A stretch of DNA of 64,000 nt from JAGVWJ01 sp964588555 (GTDB taxonomy: Archaea; Micrarchaeota; Micrarchaeia; Anstonellales; Bilamarchaeaceae). This document shows, piece by piece, positions 41,370 through 49,888 of this stretch (positions within the stretch are counted from its first letter, which is position 1; each line of letters opens with the position of its first letter). A model generated the notes under the pieces. The model saw only the letters and a program-made list of their open reading frames with translations, was not told the DNA's origin and made no database searches. The stretch is from positions 1 through 64,000 of the forward strand of contig CAZPPT010000001.1 of NCBI GenBank assembly GCA_964588555.1. The letters run 5' to 3'. A program made the position numbers and the translations under genes.

Positions 41370-44300
41370 TCACACAAAATCCGCAAGCCCCATCTGCCTG
41401 ATCTTTTCATCCTCAAATATGCTCTTGATCTCACGCTCAACAAGCTCAAGGCGCTGCTGCAAGTAAAGCGGCAGGCCATAGTCGCGTGCAATCTGCCTGG
41501 AAATCTCAAGGTATTTCTGGATGCCGCCCTTGTTGATGGTAAGGAGGAGGTTTCCGCCGCATCTTACGCATTTTCCCGCGAGGGGAACGCGGCGGTAAAT
41601 TTCGTTGCAGCTTACGCAGCGGAATGTCTGGCGCGAAAATGACCTGAGATTACCGTACAAATCAGGGATAAAATGGCTTAATATGAGCCGCTCTGCGGCG
41701 TTCTGGATGTTGACTGCGCGCAGCTTCTTCTGGAGGCGGAATTGCAGGGCGATCTTGTCAGGGATAGACTCAAGCTGGACATACGCGGTACGAAGCGTCC
41801 CCTTGTCGACTTCACCTGCCGGATGCGTAAGGGGGATGCCCTCAAACTGCTCGTCTGTCCCAAGCACATCCTTTATGGTCTTGATCTTGATTTCACCAGG
41901 CATTGCATAACGTTCTGCGGCATGGTAGAACTCAAGCGGGTACGACCACACGAGTTCGATGGCGTGCGCCTCGTCGTCAATTTCCTTGGGATCCATGACG
42001 GGAGTAAGCACAAGTGGCGAATCCATTGTCCCGCCGCGCTTTTCATCGAGGTATGCCCGTGAAAAATTAAGGAATGCGTCCATCAAAAGCATGACACAGT
42101 CCTCGTCGCCGTCGCAATTCCTCCGTTTTGCCGCATGGAAAAACGGGTGCGCAAAGCCGACATTTGCATTGGTAAACCCAACAACCCGGCAGAGGACCGC
42201 AGCACTTGTATGCGGGGAAAGCCCGCCAAAAAGATGGCCGATAAGGTCGTCGCGCGTACGTACGTTATAGAATGCCTGCACCCCGTACACGTTCACGAGA
42301 AGGTCATCGATGAACTGTGCAACTTTTACAAAATAATCCCCGCCATTCTTGGAAAGGATAATGTCCTGCACCTTAATCGGCACAGTCTGGTCTTCGCTTA
42401 CAAGCGGGTTGCCAAGATAGTCCTTGTCATAGCCAAGTTCGTGCAATTTTGCAATGCTTGTCCCGACCTCGATCGGCCTAAAGTGGCTTAGTGGTGAATT
42501 GCTTGCGTCAAAGCGCGACGTGCCGTCACGAAAGACATAGACGCCATATTTTGACCGGATAAAACCCTTCTCAAGAAGTTCGGGGACGCGGCCGGGGTTT
42601 GAAAGCCCCTTTACGCCCTTGACATCATCAGGCAAAAAGCCAAGGCGCTTCTTTGCCTCGTCCACAAGCTCTATAATGTCAATGGGCCTGCGGTCGTACG
42701 AAAGCGTCTTTTTGTCGCAATGGATCTCGCTTTCAACAGGCCGGTTGCATTTCTGGCAGATAAGCTCCTTCTTGCAGGGGCTGCTGCACACCGGACACGT
42801 TGGCGAGATGCCAAGGCGCGCGCATTTTGTGCAGCGTCTTCGGACCAGTTCAAGGTTTGTTGTTTTTTCATTCGTATGCGTTTTGACAGTCTTATAGATT
42901 TTAAGGATACTTCTGTTCTTTTCTGAGCCGGTGGGAAAGAGCACTGATGGCGAACCGTCCATTTTTCTCTCCTTTGCCTTTTCAGGCCGGCCCATCCTTC
43001 CACCAATATAGGTCGGTGCCTTCGGCTTGATTAAAATCCCGGATGTTTCGTTTACGATCTGAAGAGATGTTTTTTCGCTCGCAAATGCCGAATCAAACCG
43101 CTCTAGTGAAAGCGCAGTTCCGTTAAGCATTCCAAGACTGGTAAGGATGGAATATGCGATTTCTCCATCAATATGAATTTTTCCGTCAGCAACGCGGTGT
43201 TCTATAAGGAGCATTTCAAGAAGGCGTTTCTCAGGTGCAGGCGTGATCGTTGCCTGCTTGAGTTTTTCCCCCTCAAACACAAGTGCCGCACCGGTAAGCC
43301 AATGTGCAAGCGCCTTGAGTTCATCAGCCTTAAGATCATGCCAGACAAACGTGTAATCAGGATGGAGTGGAACACCATGGTCCCGCGAAAACGCAAATGC
43401 ACTTTTTGCATCAAACGATGCGGGAAGGGTTATTCCTTTTGCCTCGCACTCTTTCAAAAACCACTCAATGCACCAGCCGCCGGGCATAAGCGGATGGTTT
43501 GACTTGAAAAAATCTCCATAGTTGATAAGCATGTCGCCCAGAAAAAGGACTTCGGAAACCTGGCTGTTGACCCTCAGTGCATGTTCAAGCGAAGTCACCC
43601 TTATGACGCTTCCGTCGTTTAATTTCGCCACGGGCGGCTCAAGCCCCTCGTACGGCGCAATAACGCAGCCCTTGCCAGGACGTTCAATCTTTGCATGCGT
43701 ACCAACGGCAAGGAAGTTTTCAAGAAGTATCATGGTTGCAAGGTGGATATTCTTTGCCATAAGGCCGTTTGTCTTGCTTTTTCCATACCTGAGGCGAAAC
43801 CCGCCTGGCGTTGAAGGGTAGCTAAACACGGGCCGGCCTGCGACAAGGCCGTCAAGGTATGTATCATCAGGCTTTATCTCAATCTTGTCCTCCTTCTTTG
43901 AGATCTTTATGATGTTTTCAAGCCAGTTCCACCCAAGATTTAGCTTCTTGGCGTATTTAAAGAGCTTGGCTGCCTTTTGCGCAATGCCCTCGCAGACGAC
44001 AAGCGGGATGCCGCCGCGGATCCGGTTCGTCTCAACGCCTGGAACGTTTCTAAATGTGCTTACCTCGACCTCTTCAGTCGGGTCGCCGTCGATGCAAACC
44101 GGACAGTTCCGCACAATTACCTGGATGTCCTTTTCAGGGGGCTTGTACTGCAAGTGTGCGATGCGTGCCTCGTACATGTTGATCTCTTCCAAATACCGCT
44201 CCATCTGCGTATCCGTTACCCGGTAGTCCCCAATACCAACTGCACGGCGTGCAATGTCAGCAAGCACGACGCTTAATGCAACCGCAGTCCCACCTGCGCT

Positions 44301-44726
44301 TCTGATTGGTCCTGCATAATATACCGCGACAAAATCGCTTCCGTCAGGGTTTGAGCGTATCCGTACCTTTGCAATTCCTTCCGTGGGTGCAACAAGCACG
44401 CCTTCGGTCAATATCCCTAAACCGGTACGGACCGCTTGTTCAATTAATTCCTCCTTTGTTTTCTGTATGATCTCGCCTGACGCGATCTTCTTTGCAATTT
44501 CGAATGCAACGTCTTCGCGTGTCTTGCCGCTACTGATCATTGAACGGATAACGTCGGCAATGCCGGGCGGGCCGACAATCCCCTCCACACGGGCTGCGAC
44601 GTCCTGCGTAATTTTCACCTCAACTTCAGTTGAAGGGTCAAAACCTTTTTTACGTGCTTCCTGTGCGCACGAATATGCACGGGTAAGCTCTTTTTGGAGT
44701 AGCTCAAAATAAGAAGAAGACTGCAT
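41370..44726 (-). CDS. polC: DNA polymerase D large subunit DP2
   Basis: 1118-aa catalytic subunit of archaeal family D DNA polymerase. Conserved blocks are intact: YYAGPIRSAGGTAVALSVVLADIARR, the catalytic NCDGDEDCVMLLMDAFLNFSR, and zinc-binding pairs in RRRCTKCARLG...CPVC, LICQKC and the C-terminal FRCVSCNEIYRR...CVRCGG. The chain is continuous, with no intein. The last residues (RQMGLADFV) fit a Q-x-x-L-x-x-F PCNA-interaction motif at the extreme C-terminus. The partner DP1 is encoded at 46484-47938. Confidence 0.98.
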   Translation of the reverse strand: MQSSSYFELLQKELTRAYSCAQEARKKGFDPSTEVEVKITQDVAARVEGIVGPPGIADVIRSMISSGKTREDVAFEIAKKIASGEIIQKTKEELIEQAVRTGLGILTEGVLVAPTEGIAKVRIRSNPDGSDFVAVYYAGPIRSAGGTAVALSVVLADIARRAVGIGDYRVTDTQMERYLEEINMYEARIAHLQYKPPEKDIQVIVRNCPVCIDGDPTEEVEVSTFRNVPGVETNRIRGGIPLVVCEGIAQKAAKLFKYAKKLNLGWNWLENIIKISKKEDKIEIKPDDTYLDGLVAGRPVFSYPSTPGGFRLRYGKSKTNGLMAKNIHLATMILLENFLAVGTHAKIERPGKGCVIAPYEGLEPPVAKLNDGSVIRVTSLEHALRVNSQVSEVLFLGDMLINYGDFFKSNHPLMPGGWCIEWFLKECEAKGITLPASFDAKSAFAFSRDHGVPLHPDYTFVWHDLKADELKALAHWLTGAALVFEGEKLKQATITPAPEKRLLEMLLIEHRVADGKIHIDGEIAYSILTSLGMLNGTALSLERFDSAFASEKTSLQIVNETSGILIKPKAPTYIGGRMGRPEKAKERKMDGSPSVLFPTGSEKNRSILKIYKTVKTHTNEKTTNLELVRRRCTKCARLGISPTCPVCSSPCKKELICQKCNRPVESEIHCDKKTLSYDRRPIDIIELVDEAKKRLGFLPDDVKGVKGLSNPGRVPELLEKGFIRSKYGVYVFRDGTSRFDASNSPLSHFRPIEVGTSIAKLHELGYDKDYLGNPLVSEDQTVPIKVQDIILSKNGGDYFVKVAQFIDDLLVNVYGVQAFYNVRTRDDLIGHLFGGLSPHTSAAVLCRVVGFTNANVGFAHPFFHAAKRRNCDGDEDCVMLLMDAFLNFSRAYLDEKRGGTMDSPLVLTPVMDPKEIDDEAHAIELVWSYPLEFYHAAERYAMPGEIKIKTIKDVLGTDEQFEGIPLTHPAGEVDKGTLRTAYVQLESIPDKIALQFRLQKKLRAVNIQNAAERLILSHFIPDLYGNLRSFSRQTFRCVSCNEIYRRVPLAGKCVRCGGNLLLTINKGGIQKYLEISRQIARDYGLPLYLQQRLELVEREIKSIFEDEKIRQMGLADFV

Positions 44727-44801
44727 GCGTTAGTTATGCAGAGAAATATTATAATTGTATCTTGCTTATGAAGGTATATTGTATATTGCGGGGTAGCACA
44801 T
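44727..44801. promoter_or_regulatory. Divergent promoter between DP2 and the flavoprotein gene
   Basis: 75-nt A/T-rich spacer with TATA-like stretches on both strands (ATATTATAAT at about 44748, TATATTGTATATT at about 44772). Confidence 0.4.
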
Positions 44802-46481
44802 ATGATAAAACACGACATCATCATAGTTGGCGGCGGACTCGCCGGGTTACGTGCGGCGCTTGAGCTAAAGGGAAAATGCGATGCTGCAATCATCTGCAAG
44901 ACATACCCTAACAGTGCACATTCAGGTGAAGCGCAGGGGGGAATCAATGCGGCAATCAATCCAAAAGATTCATGGGAAAACCATGCGTACGACACCGTGT
45001 ATGGCGGGGATTTTCTCTGTGACCAGGATGCGGTTGATATTTTATGCAGCGATGCGCCGCGGGTAATTGATGAACTTGTCGGGTTTGGGGTCAATTTTAA
45101 CCGAAACGATGACAAGAGCATCACGCAGCGTGCGTTTGGCGGGCAACGATTCAATAGAACGTGTTTTGCTGCTGACAGAACAGGACATGCATTACTCTAT
45201 ACGCTCTACAAGCGCGCGCTTGAATTAGGAGTTCGTATCTACAATGAATGGCACGTCGTTGGGCTATCAACTTACGAGAATGCAATTGAAGGAATAATTG
45301 CAATCGACCGCTCGACAGGCGAAGTGACTCCGATTGGTGCAAAGGCAGTTATCCTTGCAACTGGCGGTGCGGGGCGAGTCTACGGGAAGACAACAAACCC
45401 TGAAAATACAGGGGACGGTATCGCGCTTGCATACCTTGCAGGATCACCGCTTATGGATATGGAAATGATCCAGTTTCATCCGACCACAATCCGGGGGACT
45501 AATAAGCTCCTAAGCGAGGCTGCGCGGGGCGAGGGCGCATACCTCATCAATGCAAAAGGCGAGCGCTTCATGAAACGATATGCGCCTGACAAATTGGAGC
45601 TTGCGTCGCGTGATGTCGTTTCACGGGCAGAGGCAACTGAGATCATGGAAGGGCGCGGGGTACTTGGCGATTCCATATATCTTGATTTTAGGCATCTTGA
45701 CCGCGAAGTGGTCATGTCGCGCGTGCCTGACATCAGAAAAAACGCGCTTGAGCTTTTGGGAATCGACATACTCCATGATCCCGTACCGGTGCAACCCGGA
45801 CAGCATTACACAATGGCAGGCATTGCCACGGACACGGATGGAAAGACTGAAATACAGGGACTATTTGCGGCGGGCGAATGTGCATGCGTAAGCGTGCATG
45901 GTGCAAACCGCCTTGGCGGAAACTCGCTTATGGAAACGCTCGTGTTCGGGAGGCGTGCGGGGATGAGCGCGTTACAATATGTTAAAGGGAGAACGAAGTC
46001 GAGCGCACATGTCGATAAAAAAAGTATCGAAATGGAAGAACTACGAATAAAAAAATGGATTGAAGAGTCAAAGAAAAGTGAACTGATGCCGCGCGACATC
46101 CAAAAGAAACTTGGCATGGTGATGGATCGGTACGTCGGCCCGTTTAGGGATGCAAACATGCTGCAAACTGCCCGACATGAGATTGGTGCGCTTAAAAACG
46201 AATTTGGCAAGGTGGCGGTCACCGAACATAGCGGCGTCTTCAACTCCGAGGTTACCCGCGCCTATGAAGTATATTTTGGGCTTTTGATTGCAAAGTGCAT
46301 GGCAAAAAGCGCATCCTGCCGGACAGAAAGCAGGGGGGCGCACTATAGGACCGATTATCCAAAGCGCGACGACCGAAATTGGCTTAAGCACATTACCTGT
46401 AGAAAGGATGGGGAAGAAGTGGAAATTGGGTACAGGCCTGTTTCAATAGCAAGATTCGACCCGGTTGAGCGGCATTACTGA
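44802..46481 (+). CDS. Succinate dehydrogenase/fumarate reductase-type flavoprotein
   Basis: 559-aa FAD protein. The dinucleotide motif DIIIVGGGLAGLRAALEL, the FAD-attachment region HSGEAQGGINAAINP, the substrate-site QFHPTTIRGTNKLLSEAARGEGAYLINAKGERFM, LASRDVVSRAEATEI, and the late HGANRLGGNSLMETLVFGRRAG are all of the SdhA/FrdA type. An iron-sulphur subunit is not adjacent, so the electron partner is unknown; a soluble fumarate-reductase or L-aspartate-oxidase-like use is possible. The C-terminus ends in the SdhA-like RFDPVERHY. Convergent with DP1, two nucleotides apart. Confidence 0.88.
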   Translation: MIKHDIIIVGGGLAGLRAALELKGKCDAAIICKTYPNSAHSGEAQGGINAAINPKDSWENHAYDTVYGGDFLCDQDAVDILCSDAPRVIDELVGFGVNFNRNDDKSITQRAFGGQRFNRTCFAADRTGHALLYTLYKRALELGVRIYNEWHVVGLSTYENAIEGIIAIDRSTGEVTPIGAKAVILATGGAGRVYGKTTNPENTGDGIALAYLAGSPLMDMEMIQFHPTTIRGTNKLLSEAARGEGAYLINAKGERFMKRYAPDKLELASRDVVSRAEATEIMEGRGVLGDSIYLDFRHLDREVVMSRVPDIRKNALELLGIDILHDPVPVQPGQHYTMAGIATDTDGKTEIQGLFAAGECACVSVHGANRLGGNSLMETLVFGRRAGMSALQYVKGRTKSSAHVDKKSIEMEELRIKKWIEESKKSELMPRDIQKKLGMVMDRYVGPFRDANMLQTARHEIGALKNEFGKVAVTEHSGVFNSEVTRAYEVYFGLLIAKCMAKSASCRTESRGAHYRTDYPKRDDRNWLKHITCRKDGEEVEIGYRPVSIARFDPVERHY

Positions 46482-46483
46482 TT

Positions 46484-47938
46484 TCAAAGCTTAAAGTCAA
46501 TGGATTTTAGTTTCCCTGTTTTTGTCTCGTAGACCGGCACGACTGCAGGGGTCGGTACATGGCCCTGCTTGACCTGGTAATCGGTTCGGTCCTGGAACGT
46601 TCCCGAATTAACAAGAAGCGTGCCACGGTAACTTGCATACCCGTTCTTGTGCACGTGGCCGCAGTGAAGCACATCAGGTTCATCCTCAATGACAAAGTAA
46701 TCGACCTTCTCAGGTATGATAAGGTTTCCGCCATACATCGGGGAAAGGTGGCGGCGTTTCAGGTACTCCATCATGACCTTTTCCGGATGGTCGTAGCTTG
46801 CGTTTGGGATGGCGGCGATCATGGAATCCATGGAGGTGCCATGGTAAATGATATGGCGCAGCCCTTCTATGTGGACAACGCTTGGGTTCCCAACCCGTAT
46901 CGCATTACCCTTAAAAAGGTCGGTCGGCATTGCAGGCATCGGCTCGCCACGGCGCACCGCATCATGGTTGCCCGGTGCGACGATCACCTCGATATAATCC
47001 GGAATGCGCTCAAGAAAATCATCAAACATTTCGTATTGCTTATAGATATCCTTAACGATAAGCTCTTTTTCCTGGTTTGGGTAGATGCCTATGCCGTCAA
47101 CAATATCGCCTGCGATGACGATATACTTGACCTTGCCTGCAAGCTCCTTTGCCCCCTCGTTCCCGTGGATCCACTCGATAAACGAATTAAAGTGATGTTC
47201 AAGGAAATAACGCGAGCCAAAATGAAGGTCGGATATATATGCAATACAAAGGTCCTTTTCAGTCAGTTTCTTTTCGCGCAATACCGGAAGGTCGGGCCAT
47301 TCGATGTCCTCAACAATCATGTATGGCTCAAGTACCTTGCCTGAGATTGCAACCACGTCATCCAAGAGGAGCTGCTGCGCCTTTTCCCGGATTTTTTCCT
47401 TTTCCTTTGAGAATCCGCCTGCAGAGACGATGGTGCGAAACGTGCCGCTTAAGTCCTCAACATCAAACAAAAGGTTCCCTTTTTTTGTCTCTCGCTTGCC
47501 TGAGATGCAGACGATGACCCGGACGTTTTCATTGACATAGCGCTTGACGTCCTTAAGTTGGACATTCTGGTACTTGCTCATGCCCCGAAGGAGACGTGCA
47601 AGGCGCTCATACCTGCTCCGGAAGTAGCCAACAAAATCATCGACCTCCCCCTTGCCCCGCGACTTGCCCGTGACATCGCGTGAATGGACGACCTTTACGT
47701 CCGACTCGTATTCCCGTGCAAGCGGCCTGAAATCAGGGCTCCTCTGTATCTCAACGGATGTCGGAAGATACGCCTTGTGCCTCTTGTCAATAATGGAATC
47801 GACATCGTCCTTTGAGACAAGCGGCTTGTTGGCCGCAAGCAATTCTGCTTCAAGCTCTTCGCGGATATCGCTTTTTTTTAGGAGCTCCTCTGCCTCAAGC
47901 GTAAGACGTATGCCTTTCTCAATAAGCCGCTCAAACAT
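46484..47938 (-). CDS. polB: DNA polymerase D small subunit DP1
   Basis: 484-aa exonuclease subunit of PolD. An N-terminal helical domain and a linker precede an OB-fold (about residues 150-220) and a calcineurin-like phosphodiesterase domain with all metal motifs: SDLHFGSRYF, GDIVDGIG, APGNHDAVRR and HCGHVHKNG. It provides 3'-5' proofreading together with DP2. ATG 47938 (MFERLIEKG) is taken as start; an upstream TTG is less likely. Confidence 0.97.
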   Translation of the reverse strand: MFERLIEKGIRLTLEAEELLKKSDIREELEAELLAANKPLVSKDDVDSIIDKRHKAYLPTSVEIQRSPDFRPLAREYESDVKVVHSRDVTGKSRGKGEVDDFVGYFRSRYERLARLLRGMSKYQNVQLKDVKRYVNENVRVIVCISGKRETKKGNLLFDVEDLSGTFRTIVSAGGFSKEKEKIREKAQQLLLDDVVAISGKVLEPYMIVEDIEWPDLPVLREKKLTEKDLCIAYISDLHFGSRYFLEHHFNSFIEWIHGNEGAKELAGKVKYIVIAGDIVDGIGIYPNQEKELIVKDIYKQYEMFDDFLERIPDYIEVIVAPGNHDAVRRGEPMPAMPTDLFKGNAIRVGNPSVVHIEGLRHIIYHGTSMDSMIAAIPNASYDHPEKVMMEYLKRRHLSPMYGGNLIIPEKVDYFVIEDEPDVLHCGHVHKNGYASYRGTLLVNSGTFQDRTDYQVKQGHVPTPAVVPVYETKTGKLKSIDFKL

Positions 47939-47956
47939 AGGCAAGACCAATTAAAA

Positions 47957-48208
47957 TTATTGGTTTTTGAGGCTCTCAAGCGCGCCGACAATCGCCCAAA
48001 TCTGCGTACGCGCATGGGGTGGCATGTTAATGTCGTCACTTACGGACTCAATAAGGTAAATTGCCGCGCTCACCTTCACGCTTGGCTCTTCAGGCCCCCC
48101 CAACCGCTCATACGAATCCGAAAGGGCCTTGCGGATATTTTTCGGAATCGACGTATCGTTGGTAAGAAGCTTGATCATCTCACATATCTCAGCTATTTTT
48201 GAATCCAT
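47957..48208 (-). CDS. UPF0147 family protein
   Basis: 83-aa helical protein matching the archaeal UPF0147 family: ICEMIKLLTNDTSIPKNIRKAL, VSAAIYLIESVSDDINMPPHARTQIWAIVGALES. Its function is not known; it is widely conserved in archaea. It lies 20 nt after the tRNA-Arg(UCU) on the same strand and 18 nt before DP1, so it may be read with DP1. Confidence 0.92.
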   Translation of the reverse strand: MDSKIAEICEMIKLLTNDTSIPKNIRKALSDSYERLGGPEEPSVKVSAAIYLIESVSDDINMPPHARTQIWAIVGALESLKNQ

Positions 48209-48241
48209 GGTACCACCCCTACAAAAACGGGCCCGGTGGGA

Positions 48242-48306
48242 AATTCACTGTTTTCAGTTTTCCGTTCCGAGTTACACGAAACTGAGAACTCAAGACTGAA
48301 AACTGG
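48242..48306 (-). other. T-loop intron of tRNA-Arg(UCU)
   Basis: 65 nt between positions 59 and 60. The bulge-helix-bulge has a perfect central helix TTCA/TGAA, bulges AA^C and TT^T, and an intron-side 9-bp helix GTTTTCAGT/ACTGAAAAC. Confidence 0.8.
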
Positions 48307-48328
48307 TTTGAACCCACGACCTTCAGCT

Positions 48329-48433
48329 TGCGCCTTTTAGAAAAAGGCGCCCCAAAACGGGGAATTAAGACCCGCCTCGTTTTCTTTTTGGCCACGCCTG
48401 GCCTTTTTCTTTTCAAAAGAAAAAGGCATGGCT
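48329..48433 (-). other. Anticodon-loop intron of tRNA-Arg(UCU)
   Basis: 105 nt at 37/38. It contains a 13-bp hairpin near its start (GCCTTTTTCTTTT/AAAAGAAAAAGGC) and ends in GCGCCTTTT-TCT-AAAAGGCGC (48350-48330), one nucleotide before the 3' exon. Central bulge-helix-bulge pairing is incomplete (three of four), so the exact cut could shift. Confidence 0.65.
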
Positions 48434-48455
48434 TAGAAGGCTGCTACGCTATCCA

Positions 48456-48540
48456 CTGCAGTGATTTTGAAATCACAAGAAATTTTAGCAAAAATTTCTT
48501 GGAATTGGCGAGTATACTCGCCAATACGATCAAAAATCAT
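48456..48540 (-). other. D-loop intron of tRNA-Arg(UCU)
   Basis: 85 nt. A bulge-helix-bulge fixes its ends: central helix GCAG/CTGC, bulges CC^A and AG^T, intron-side helix TGATT/AATCA. Three hairpins fill it (ATTGGCGAG/CTCGCCAAT, AAGAAATTTT/AAAATTTCTT, GTGATTT/AAATCAC). Confidence 0.8.
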
Positions 48541-48582
48541 GGCTGCGCTACGGGCCCGACTAATTATACTAATAAGCGATAA

Positions 48583-48591
48583 CTATTTATA
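48583..48591 (-). promoter_or_regulatory. TATA box of tRNA-Arg(UCU)
   Basis: TATAAATAG on the minus strand, about 30 nt before the tRNA 5' end. It overlaps the stop codon of the small acidic gene. Confidence 0.55.
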
Positions 48592-48682
48592 TTCCTTCTT
48601 CCGTCTCTTCCTCGTCCCATTCCTCATCCTCAAAATCGTAATCGTCCCAGTCCTCATCTTCCTGCATTTTACGCATATGCAT
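48587..48682 (-). CDS. Very acidic microprotein (candidate)
   Basis: 31-codon frame from ATG 48682 (or 48676, 29 aa): MHMRKMQEDEDWDDYDFEDE... continuing Glu-rich to ...EEGI. More than half of the residues are Asp or Glu, with two Trp and one Tyr. It is a simple open frame between the tRNA-Arg promoter and the divergent TctA gene. Similar acidic tails occur in nucleic-acid mimics and in ribosome-associated proteins, but nothing specific can be said. It could be a chance low-complexity frame. Confidence 0.35.
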   Translation of the reverse strand: MHMRKMQEDEDWDDYDFEDEEWDEEETEEGI

Positions 48683-48727
48683 AATATGGCCGAAACTGTT
48701 TTTAATAAGGATGCGCTTTAATGGTTC

Positions 48728-49888
48728 GTGGATGCCTTATTTTACGTCATGGGGGTAATTGCCGGGATTATTGCCGGGCTCATACCGGGAGTACACCAAA
48801 ATACAGTAATATCAGTCGTCGCCTCCCTTGGTTTTACGAAGGAGCAGATGGCCTATATGATACTTGGACTGCTCCCGGTAAATATTATTATTGCATTTAT
48901 TCCCGCAATCTTCTTTGGGATCCCGGAGCAGCAAACCGTGCTTACTGCCCTTCCCGGGCACCGGATGGTGCTTGAGGGCAACGGGTTGTACGCGCTAAAG
49001 GTAGTGCTTACCGCTGCGCTCTTTTCGGTGCTCGTTTCGATCGGGCTTTTCGCATTTTCCCTGCCATTTTTTGAAATCGCATACAGTACGATTCAACCGC
49101 ACATCAAATGGGTAGTCATTGCATTCTCATTTCTGTTTATTGTAAGGACAAAAAATCCGCTTTTGTCACTTTTGACATTCTCCGTTTCGGGACTGCTTGG
49201 ATACTACAGCCTTAATACAAAAATGACCGACCCTTTTTTGCCGCTCTTTGTTGGCTTGTTTGCAATGGCTGCAATCATTTCATATAACAAATCAGGCATA
49301 CCAAGACAGAATGAGGGGGATCGGGCGATCGACCTTGACGTAGGGAAATATGTTGCAATCGGGACCGTGGCCGGGATGTGTGCTGACATTTTGCCCGGCA
49401 TAAGCTCGCCCTCGCAGGTGGCAACGTTCCTCACTATTTTCTTGCCCCTTAATACGCTTGGCTACCTTGCAACCATAACCTCGATCTCAATGAGCGAAAC
49501 AATTTTTTCATTTGCGACTGCCGCAAGTATTAACAAATCACGAATGGGTGCAACCGAGGCACTCGACAAGGTATTCCCGATTGCGGACAATCTGCTTGTC
49601 ATTATTACACTGTTTCTTGCGGGGATCGTTATTGCTACGGCGATTGTGTACGCACTAAGAAAACACATAGCAAAACTTGCGCAAATCGATTTTTCAAAAT
49701 TTAATATAGTGCTTGCACTTTACCTCATTGCAATCATATTTGTCCTTGACGGCGTGATCGGATTAATTATCTTTATTCTCGCAAGCGCGCTTGGCTATTT
49801 GACAATTAGGATGAATGTGGAACGGACAACGCTCATGGGCGCGGTAATTGTACCGACGCTTATGCTTTTGTTTAGGATTTTTATTTAG
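48728..49888 (+). CDS. TctA/DUF112-type membrane transporter
   Basis: 386-aa protein with about ten membrane segments. The duplicated TctA-like motif is visible in IAGLIPGVHQNTVISVVASLG near the N-terminus and VAGMCADILPGISSPSQVATFLTIFLP in the second half, and PALPGHRMVLEGNGLYAL-like text is also typical. TctA proteins are the large permease of tripartite tricarboxylate transporters; archaeal stand-alone forms have no known substrate. A GTG at 48728 is the start in frame; the nearby ATG 48721 is out of frame. Its 3' end overlaps the PfkB gene by 4 nt. Confidence 0.85.
   Translation: MDALFYVMGVIAGIIAGLIPGVHQNTVISVVASLGFTKEQMAYMILGLLPVNIIIAFIPAIFFGIPEQQTVLTALPGHRMVLEGNGLYALKVVLTAALFSVLVSIGLFAFSLPFFEIAYSTIQPHIKWVVIAFSFLFIVRTKNPLLSLLTFSVSGLLGYYSLNTKMTDPFLPLFVGLFAMAAIISYNKSGIPRQNEGDRAIDLDVGKYVAIGTVAGMCADILPGISSPSQVATFLTIFLPLNTLGYLATITSISMSETIFSFATAASINKSRMGATEALDKVFPIADNLLVIITLFLAGIVIATAIVYALRKHIAKLAQIDFSKFNIVLALYLIAIIFVLDGVIGLIIFILASALGYLTIRMNVERTTLMGAVIVPTLMLLFRIFI

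Larger units (their letters stand above)
48228..48557 (-). tRNA. tRNA-Arg(UCU) with three introns
   Basis: Four exons on the minus strand assemble a 75-nt tRNA: 48557-48541, 48455-48434, 48328-48307 and 48241-48228. The acceptor GGGCCCG/CGGGCCC is perfect, discriminator G at 48228, no encoded CCA. D-stem GCGC/GCGT, T-stem GTGGG/CCCAC, T-loop TTCAAAT. The anticodon stem GCAGC/GCTGA has the same G-A mismatch at 27-43 as the CCU gene. Anticodon TCT (48437-48435) reads AGA. Introns lie in the D-loop, anticodon loop and T-loop, as in the CCU gene. A T-run follows at 48227-48223. Confidence 0.9.

Noticed and set aside
41370..44726. Intein in DP2
   Set aside because: DP2 genes often carry inteins, but the chain is continuous through the catalytic region and has no splicing or endonuclease motifs.
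46559..47344. 261-codon plus-strand frame opposite DP1
   Set aside because: DP1 on the other strand carries all phosphodiesterase motifs; the antisense frame has no recognisable motif.
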